From assembly GCA_025462645.1 (NCBI GenBank), contig JAOAPB010000085.1:1-64000 (forward strand): a stretch of DNA of 64,000 nucleotides, given 5' to 3'. The notes beneath the pieces were generated by a model. That model was not told where the DNA came from. It did not search any database and saw only the letters and a program-made list of their open reading frames with translations. This document shows positions 58,265 through 64,000 of this stretch, in pieces. The DNA comes from Edaphobacter sp. (GTDB lineage: Bacteria > Acidobacteriota > Terriglobia > Terriglobales > Acidobacteriaceae). The stretch's first letter is position 1; each line of letters opens with the position of its first letter. Position numbers and translations under genes: made by a program.

Positions 58265-58434
58265 CGCGGTAGCGAAAGGCTAGTTCGGCTGCGACGTCAG
58301 CGCGGTCCACAAAGAGTCTGGACAGCAGCAATCTCGTTCAGCGTTTCTTAAGGCATGGAGGCATAAACGAAACAAAGCGGTTTGCGGTGCGATCTGAAGC
58401 ACCAATAGAAATGTGTCCGTCACTTGAGTTGCAT

Positions 58435-59019
58435 ATGAGAGCGCTTGTCATTGAGGATGAACAACGTCTAGCCGAGAACATCGCCCGAGGTCTTCGCCAG
58501 AGCGGAGGATTCGCAGCAGACGTTGCTTCGGACGGAGAGGAGGGTTTGTTTCGGAGCCAAGAGTGCATCTACGACGTCATTGTCCTCGATCTTATGCTTC
58601 CCCATCTTTCGGGCGAAGAGCTCCTTGATACCTTACGAGCTAGAGGATCGGAGGTTCCTGTATTAGTGCTCACTGCCAAGGAAGGTAAAGCGAACGTCAT
58701 CGCGGTATTGAATGCGGGCGCGGACGACTATCTGGCCAAGCCTTTGATATGGGAGAGCTGGTAGCAAGGGCGAAGGCGGTGATTCGACGAAGCAAGGGCC
58801 ACGCACAGCCGAGGCTCTCAGTGGATACTCTTGAGTTGGACATTGCGACCCGCTCGGTCCGACGCGCATCTTTACGCCTACAACTGGGATAAATTTAGCA
58901 ACGTGATTGAGGTTTACATGTCCGGCTTACGAAGAAAAGTCGATGGCCAAGGCCATCTGAAGCTTCTGCATACCGTCCGGGGGCATGGCTATCTGATGGA
59001 TACACGGGAAGCTCCATGA
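58435..59019 (+). pseudogene. Broken paralogue of the OmpR/PhoB response regulator
   Basis: The receiver (MRALVIEDEQRLAENIARGL, Asp52 in VIVLDLMLP) is intact to NAGADDYLAKP, then one base is missing (CCTTTGATATGGG) and the frame ends at 58,764 as LIWESW. The shifted frame continues correctly (MGELVARAKAVIRRSKGHAQ, LSVDTLELDIATRSVRRA), then about 95-100 bases encoding the first part of the winged helix are deleted, and text resumes as HLYAYNWDKFSNVIEVYMSG to the end. Two independent lesions make a sequencing error unlikely. Its kinase partner overlaps the last stop codon (ATGA) and is intact. Confidence 0.88.
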
Positions 59020-60434
59020 GACGCTCACTCCGGAGGCGTATCTTGCTGGTGTTACTTCTGGCGCAGGGATTGCTGACCGCTGTGGCGGCGACGGCCGTGG
59101 TCGTCTACACGCACCGCCAGATGCTTACCGCCTTCGATGCAAGACTCAATCGCCGAATGTTGACCACCCTTGCGATGGTCCAAAATGCGGATGAACGTCC
59201 CGGAGGGGTTGAATTCAGCTCCCAGCCGAATGCAATTCCAAAAGACCACCTGTACGCCGTCTGGGATAGTCGCGGCGCTGTCGTTGCCGCCTCGCCCCAA
59301 TCGGCAAACATCTTTCGCACATTCTCTTCGACCCAAACTGCTGTGTTCTTCGAAGAACATGGGCAAACCTACCGCGGAGCGATTTGGCACTCTGTTCCCG
59401 TGCTGGATCAGGACGACGAAGGAAGCGGAGAGGCGAGCTGGGCCAGGGCGCACGTGGATCTCGCATATGCGATTCCAGCGCATCGATTCCGTGCGAAGTT
59501 TGTGGGTGTGGTCATCATAGCCATTGTTGGAAGTTGTCTATTCCTGGCATTGTCCAGCTTGATCGCCTGGTTTTCGGTATCACGAGGTCTTGCACCACTC
59601 GATGAACTGGCGGCGCAAGCTTCCAGAATTACCGAGCATGTTTGGGATTTCGGCCCAGGGTCGCATGTAAGCAATATCGCAGAACTGCTCCCATTGACGA
59701 GAGCCTTGGAGGGACTTGTTAGTCGATTGAAGAGCGCATTCGAGCGGGAACGCTCATTCGTCGACGATGCTGCCCACGAACTGAAGACCGCAATCGCTAT
59801 TCAGAAATCGACACTCCAGGTTACGGTGCAAGGTCCAGAGGACCTTCTTGAGTACCGTAAGGGATTTGACCAGGCCCTCGCAGACGTCGATCGCCTGGAG
59901 GCGCTTGTACTTCGGATGCTCTCCCTGGCATCGGTGGAGGGTTCTGCATATGAGGCTTCTTTCGGTTCAGTTTCCCTGTATGAGACTCTGCTATCTGCAT
60001 GCGACCAGTTGAGCCCACTTGCAGAATTGCGCGACGTCCGAATCGATAGTCGTAATCTGGCATCTTGCTTTGTGTTGGGCGATGCGGGCCTTTTGACAAC
60101 ACTGTGGACGGCACTGCTGGAGAATGCCATTCAACACAGCGCACGGGGAGCCTCGGTCGCGGTGGCAAGCTTCGCTCTCAACGCAAGGTTGTGTATGGTA
60201 TGTATCCGCGACTGCGGTGAGGGAATTGCTCCTGAGGCCCTTCCCCGGGTGTTCGACCGCTTCTATCGAGCAGATGGCTCTCGTTCGCGTGAAACGGGAG
60301 GGTATGGTTTGGGTCTGGCCATCTCCAAGGCAATCGTGGAGCGGCATCAAGGAACAATCGTTATCGAGACGATTCCCAGGCAAGGCACGACTGTGAACGT
60401 TGAACTTCCGAGTGCTTCCGCCGAAGACAAGTGA
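59016..60434 (+). CDS. Sensor histidine kinase, paralogue of the kinase at 51016
   Basis: A 472-residue membrane kinase with the same plan as the first: helix RRRILLVLLLAQGLLTAVAA, periplasmic domain, helix VVIIAIVGSCLFLALSSLIA, HAMP-like linker, H-box DDAAHELKT with His254 (identical position), N-box LLENAIQHS, G-boxes DCGEGIAPEA and GGYGLGLAISKAI. It appears fully functional although its adjacent regulator is broken, so it may signal to the intact paralogous regulator at 50337 or to nothing. Confidence 0.92.
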   Translation: MRRSLRRRILLVLLLAQGLLTAVAATAVVVYTHRQMLTAFDARLNRRMLTTLAMVQNADERPGGVEFSSQPNAIPKDHLYAVWDSRGAVVAASPQSANIFRTFSSTQTAVFFEEHGQTYRGAIWHSVPVLDQDDEGSGEASWARAHVDLAYAIPAHRFRAKFVGVVIIAIVGSCLFLALSSLIAWFSVSRGLAPLDELAAQASRITEHVWDFGPGSHVSNIAELLPLTRALEGLVSRLKSAFERERSFVDDAAHELKTAIAIQKSTLQVTVQGPEDLLEYRKGFDQALADVDRLEALVLRMLSLASVEGSAYEASFGSVSLYETLLSACDQLSPLAELRDVRIDSRNLASCFVLGDAGLLTTLWTALLENAIQHSARGASVAVASFALNARLCMVCIRDCGEGIAPEALPRVFDRFYRADGSRSRETGGYGLGLAISKAIVERHQGTIVIETIPRQGTTVNVELPSASAEDK

Positions 60435-60789
60435 TTGCCCCTGTTATCAAGTTTCCTTATGTTCGTCAGCTAACTGTTTCTGCCTCCGGATGTTCCAATG
60501 TTCTCGGAACGAATCATAGGGCACACGATGTGGTGCCGCCCCGCATCGCCTTTCGCATACCACCTAGGCATTCCCGGGGATTCCGAATCATTTCCTAACC
60601 TGGCGAAGTGTCACGCTCCTATGGAAGAGAAACGCATATCCGATGATTGAGTCGCGAGGCGGATTACTCTATCGCCCTTCGAGTCCGTCACGCAGCATGC
60701 GGGCTATCTGCTGCGAGTCTCCGACGAGCGGTATCCGTATTCGCGCAAGTGATGATAGCGCCCAATTCTGGCGATTCTCTGAGTCCTCT
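60435..60789. other. Gap between kinase 2 and the truncated receptor gene
   Basis: No gene, hairpin or repeat that I can support; the following TTAA-type box is listed separately. Confidence 0.4.
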
Positions 60790-60805
60790 CTTCAGAAGGG
60801 GTTAA
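60790..60805 (+). promoter_or_regulatory. TTAA-type box upstream of the truncated TonB receptor gene
   Basis: CTTCA-GAAGGG-GTTAA, 11-bp period, same variant as at 50273. TAGCAT (60818-60823) follows after 12 bases and ATG 60831 only 7 bases later, which would give a leaderless mRNA. Confidence 0.5.
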
Positions 60806-60830
60806 GGTTGACTCGTCTAGCATTGAGGCA

Positions 60831-61853
60831 ATGAATCGGACGCTGGTATCTCTTGCATCTCTTCTAATCCTAAGTTCAGCCCAGTTCCTCTTAGCTCAGC
60901 GGACGCTCTCTCTGCGCGGGTCTGTTCTCGATTCCACAGGCGCGACTATCGCGGGTGCCACGGTCGAGATCGATGATGCCAAAGGAGTGAAGCTGACTGA
61001 GGTTCAGACGGACAACAAAGGAGCGTTCAATTTCCTTAATCTCGCCGGCGGTGATTTCAGGCTCGTGGTTCCCGCTTACGCATCTTTCGCTGCAAGCACT
61101 ACTCCGATTCATCTTGTAGCGCCGATCAACGGTCTGAAGGGTGTACTCGCCGTCGCATCGGCTACGCAAAATGTCGATGTAGCAGCGAACCAAACGTTGT
61201 CGACGGATGCATCTGCCAATCGCGATACGATTAGCGTCTCTGCGGCAGAGCTGAGGAAGACGCCGATCTTCGATCAAGACCCAATTGCCACTCTGATTTC
61301 TTTTCTGGATGACGCATCAGGCTCATCAGGTGGGGTCACTCTGATCGTGGATGGAATGGAGGTAAAGAGCGTCAATGTTTCTCCGTTCGCTATCCAGGGG
61401 ATCCGGACTAACAGCGACCCGTACTCCGCCGCGTACACACGCCCGGGCCGAGGGAGAATTGAAGTCATCACGAAGCCGGGATCGCCTGAGTTCCACGGTG
61501 AGCTCAACTTTACCTTTCGCGATGCGATCCTCAATGCGAAGCCTCACTTTGCCGTCGTCCGTCCGCCTGAGTCGCGCCGCATCTACGAAGGCCATCTCTC
61601 CGGACCAATCGGAAGTGATGGCAAGACCAGCTTTCTCACTTCGGTTACTCGCCAGGAGCAGGATACCGCGGTCGTTGTGAGTACTGTTGGAGTGAACGGC
61701 CGATCAATGAGAACGTACTCACGCCCAGCTGTCGGTGGGCTACCGCTTCTAGGCCCTGTTGACGAAGGTATTCTCATGGAGGGCGATGACGTGATTCAAT
61801 GCCGTCTGATTGACACTCTCACCGAAGCGCGAGGTGAGGTCATAATTAGGTAG
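60831..61853 (+). pseudogene. Truncated TonB-dependent receptor (signal, regulatory domain and plug only)
   Basis: A 340-codon frame with signal peptide (SLASLLILSSAQFLLAQ), carboxypeptidase-regulatory fold (LRGSVLDSTGATIAGATVEI, DNKGAFNFLNLAGGDFRLVV), plug (TLIVDGMEVKSVNVSPFAIQ, PYSAAYTRPGRGRIEVITKP) and only the first barrel strands (GELNFTFRDAILNAKPHFAV). Full receptors of this class have about 900-1050 residues, so roughly the last two thirds is lost. The tail after about residue 290 (GDDVIQCRLIDTLTEARGEV) does not resemble a barrel. A secreted plug-only product is possible but unlikely. Confidence 0.7.
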
Positions 61854-62059
61854 TCGCTACAAGCAACTCCTCTGTGCTACCTGCTGGCGTACGGCTCGGA
61901 GAGCTCTCACCTAAGGCCGCGGTGGGGCAAGAAGCGCTGCATATTGTTGCCGTCAACTTGGACAACTATCTCTTGAGCAGTCGGCGTCTCCTGTAACGAC
62001 TCTTGGGATGTGGAAGTATTAGGACCGCAAAAGCCCTGATCCTTCAGAACGGATGCCGT

Positions 62060-64000
62060 TTAGAAGATCACATCGAAGTCGAAGCGGACGTGCCGGTCAT
62101 AGTTCCCAAAGAACTTTCCGTATTGCGGGTCCCCAGTATTGCCATGGACTTCGAGTGCATTGAAGTGGTTCGTGATGTTGGTGACTGTTATCGACGGTTC
62201 AAGAGTGTATTTGGCGTTGACGGGGATATCTTTGGCCACACGCGCATCCGCTGAAAAGAACAGTGGGAAGCGTTCGGCGCTCGTTCCTGTGTTTTGAATA
62301 TAGTTCTGATAGACATCGAGGGACTGATAGGGAAAACCATTCCGCAACTCTGTCATTGGAAACGCTTTTAGCTTCCAGGGTAAAGCGATGGCTCCCCAGG
62401 CGAGAAGCCGGTTGGGCAGATCGCCTGAGCGGTTTGTATAGGAACTGCTACGGATAAACGGGGATGCAAAGTCGCCTAGGTAGGTATCCGATTCGTTGAG
62501 GTAGCCCTTGGAGAGGCTCCGGACGTAGGAGACATAAATTTGATGATTGGGCTGAATGGTGAAGCGTGCAGTGAGCTCGAACTGACGATATTGCGAGGTG
62601 CCATTGCTGCCGAGTACAAACGCGTCTTGTCCCTGCACGATCTGTGGCGAGATGGTGAGCATTCCGCTCCCGTGGCTCTCCAGGTACTTGGCACGTATTG
62701 TCAGCGAGCGCGAAAGTTGGCGGTCTATCTCAATGTTCCAGGCCACGGTGTAGGGAGCGAAATTGCCGGCCTTCTGTTCGCGGTCGACGAATGGAAACTG
62801 TGATTGCGCATCTTCATCCATCAGATTGAGGTAATGTCGAGGACCGTCAATGACTGGGCCATGCGCGCCGTAGGTGGTAATGATTTGTTCCGGGTAGTGG
62901 CTGAACGCGTAGACATTGAGAGGCACGCTGTCATAGAAGGTGCCGATTCCTCCCAGCACGACAGTGCGGTTTGCTGCATCCGCGCTCCATAAGAAGCCTA
63001 CTCGTGGAGCAACGCGCGTCGTTTCAGTGATAGTCTGCGCCTCGAAGCGGACACCGGCGTCCAACGCGACGTGTGAAGTCAAGGTCCAGTGGTCCTGCAG
63101 GAAAAGAGCCGGTTCCACGTCGCTCCGGTCATAGAGGCTTCCCTGAGTGAAGTCGATCGTTCGAACTTTTGCGCCCTGGTTGTCAAACAGCGTGATCGTC
63201 TTAGCATGCTGTTCACCTTCGTCGCCGCTCCGGGCGATGGAGGAACCAAGTTGAATCCTATGCGTACCATGGCGGCCCTTCGTAGGAGCAAGCGAGCATA
63301 GTTCGTTTCATTCGAAAGCGTCCGGAGTTGCGCTGCTGTTCCGCGAAGTAATTCCCGCTATTTCCGGTTGGACGAACCATCATCCCCTGGTTGCCTTGAG
63401 AAGAAACCGAAGTTGCAATATCGCTCGATGCGAACGTGCTCTGTATCAGTCCCTCCCCAATAGCGAGACGGTGAAAGAGAGAACCCGTATACGACTGCGT
63501 GTCACCGTTCGGAGTGACCTCTTGTGGGTTGAAGAAGTTGAGATTCGCGTACCGGATAGAATGCGGAGCGGCATGAAAGCTGGCCGTAAGGGTCTGCCGC
63601 GGTGTCAACGTAAAGTCCGTCTGGGTGAAGGAGTTGAAGGAATTTATCTTCGTTTCATTGAACGGAAAGTATAGGGTGCGGACCGGAATCTTGTTCGATA
63701 CATACTCAGTCCCTTCGGAAAAGAAGACTCGATCCTTGACGATCGGTCCACCGAAGCTGATTCTCGGCGTGACTGACCTGGTCCCTCGTAGATGACCGCT
63801 GCGTATGCGGAACTCTGGAAATGGGTCATTGAGATCGAAGTGCCACTTGTTGCCGCCAGGCCGAGTTTCTGCTGTCACTACACCCGCGGTGAAGCGGCCG
63901 TAGCGGGCTGAATAAGGAGTAGTGATGACATGAAGAGAGTCGACTACGTCGATCGGAACGCTCAGGCCAAACTGTCCCGTTGCTGGATCCGTGGCATCGA
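62060..64000 (-). pseudogene. TonB-dependent receptor, frameshifted, continuing beyond the window edge
   Basis: Read inward from 64000 on the minus strand: plug text (VPIDVVDSLHVITTPYSARY, FTAGVVTAETRPGGNKWHFD), barrel text (TPRISFGGPIVKDRVFFSEG) to about 63,300, where the frame ends at 63,258 after TMLACSYEGPPWYA. The homologous text continues one frame over (LAPTKGRHGTHRIQLGSSIA, VEPALFLQDHWTLTSHVALD, RVAPRVGFLWSADAANRTVV) to a proper barrel end (YDRHVRFDFDVIF) at 62060. So one frameshift near 63,290-63,310 splits an otherwise complete receptor. Its plug overlaps in content with the plus-strand receptor, so these are two separate genes lying tail to tail. Confidence 0.8.

Overview
The window reads as chromosomal DNA of an Acidobacteriota (class Terriglobia, Granulicella/Terriglobus/Edaphobacter-like) bacterium. 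This is inferred from the style of the proteins: carboxypeptidase-regulatory/TonB-dependent receptor genes, an ECF sigma / zinc-finger anti-sigma / DUF3106 operon, a proteobacteria-like hfq-hflX pair, an F-type ATPase cluster with two b subunits and a long gamma subunit, and moderately high GC. No database search was possible.

Positions 1-33.5 kb are mostly dense housekeeping DNA. In order: a small membrane protein, pheA, lon, a DUF488 gene, an SH3-domain lipoprotein candidate, a DegT-type aminotransferase, hfq-hflX, the b'-b-delta-alpha-gamma-beta-epsilon part of the ATP synthase (a and c are absent), a fused aroD-aroE, pgeF (YfiH), a three-gene RND metal-type efflux operon with a small membrane gene upstream, an HU/IHF-type protein, sppA, a family 2 glycosyltransferase, a monofunctional proline dehydrogenase, a TlpA-like thioredoxin protein, and the sigma/anti-sigma/DUF3106 operon. 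Two convergent gene ends (16.0 and 29.3 kb) carry the same 53-bp element of five phased GTGG boxes next to a stem-loop terminator.

A tRNA-Val(CAC) at 33.6 kb marks the start of an accessory region. From 33.7 to 38.4 kb there are mostly broken genes: a frameshifted PD40 beta-propeller protein, an M28 peptidase tail and a DUF1016 nuclease tail. From 38.5 to 48.8 kb lies an intact putative uptake/catabolic locus: TonB-dependent receptor, two paralogous proteins of a family I do not recognise (one cytoplasmic, one with a Tat signal), a Tat-exported M19 dipeptidase, RidA and an MFS transporter. A membrane-anchored regulator-like gene sits inside it, and GTTAC/GTAAC motifs occur at both ends.

From 49 to 64 kb the DNA holds a dnaE2 tail remnant and two paralogous QseBC/PmrAB-like two-component systems. 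The first is intact; the second has an intact kinase but a broken regulator. Around them are envelope-type genes (PepSY-like, secreted proteins, an ICMT-type methyltransferase fused by frameshift to a DUF2007/zinc-ribbon protein, truncated TonB receptors). Six sites matching an 11-bp-period TTAA-N7-TTAA pattern (four exact, two TTCA/TTAA) lie in front of most of these genes, and I propose that they form one local regulon of the two-component system. This is the most interesting unexplained signal in the window.
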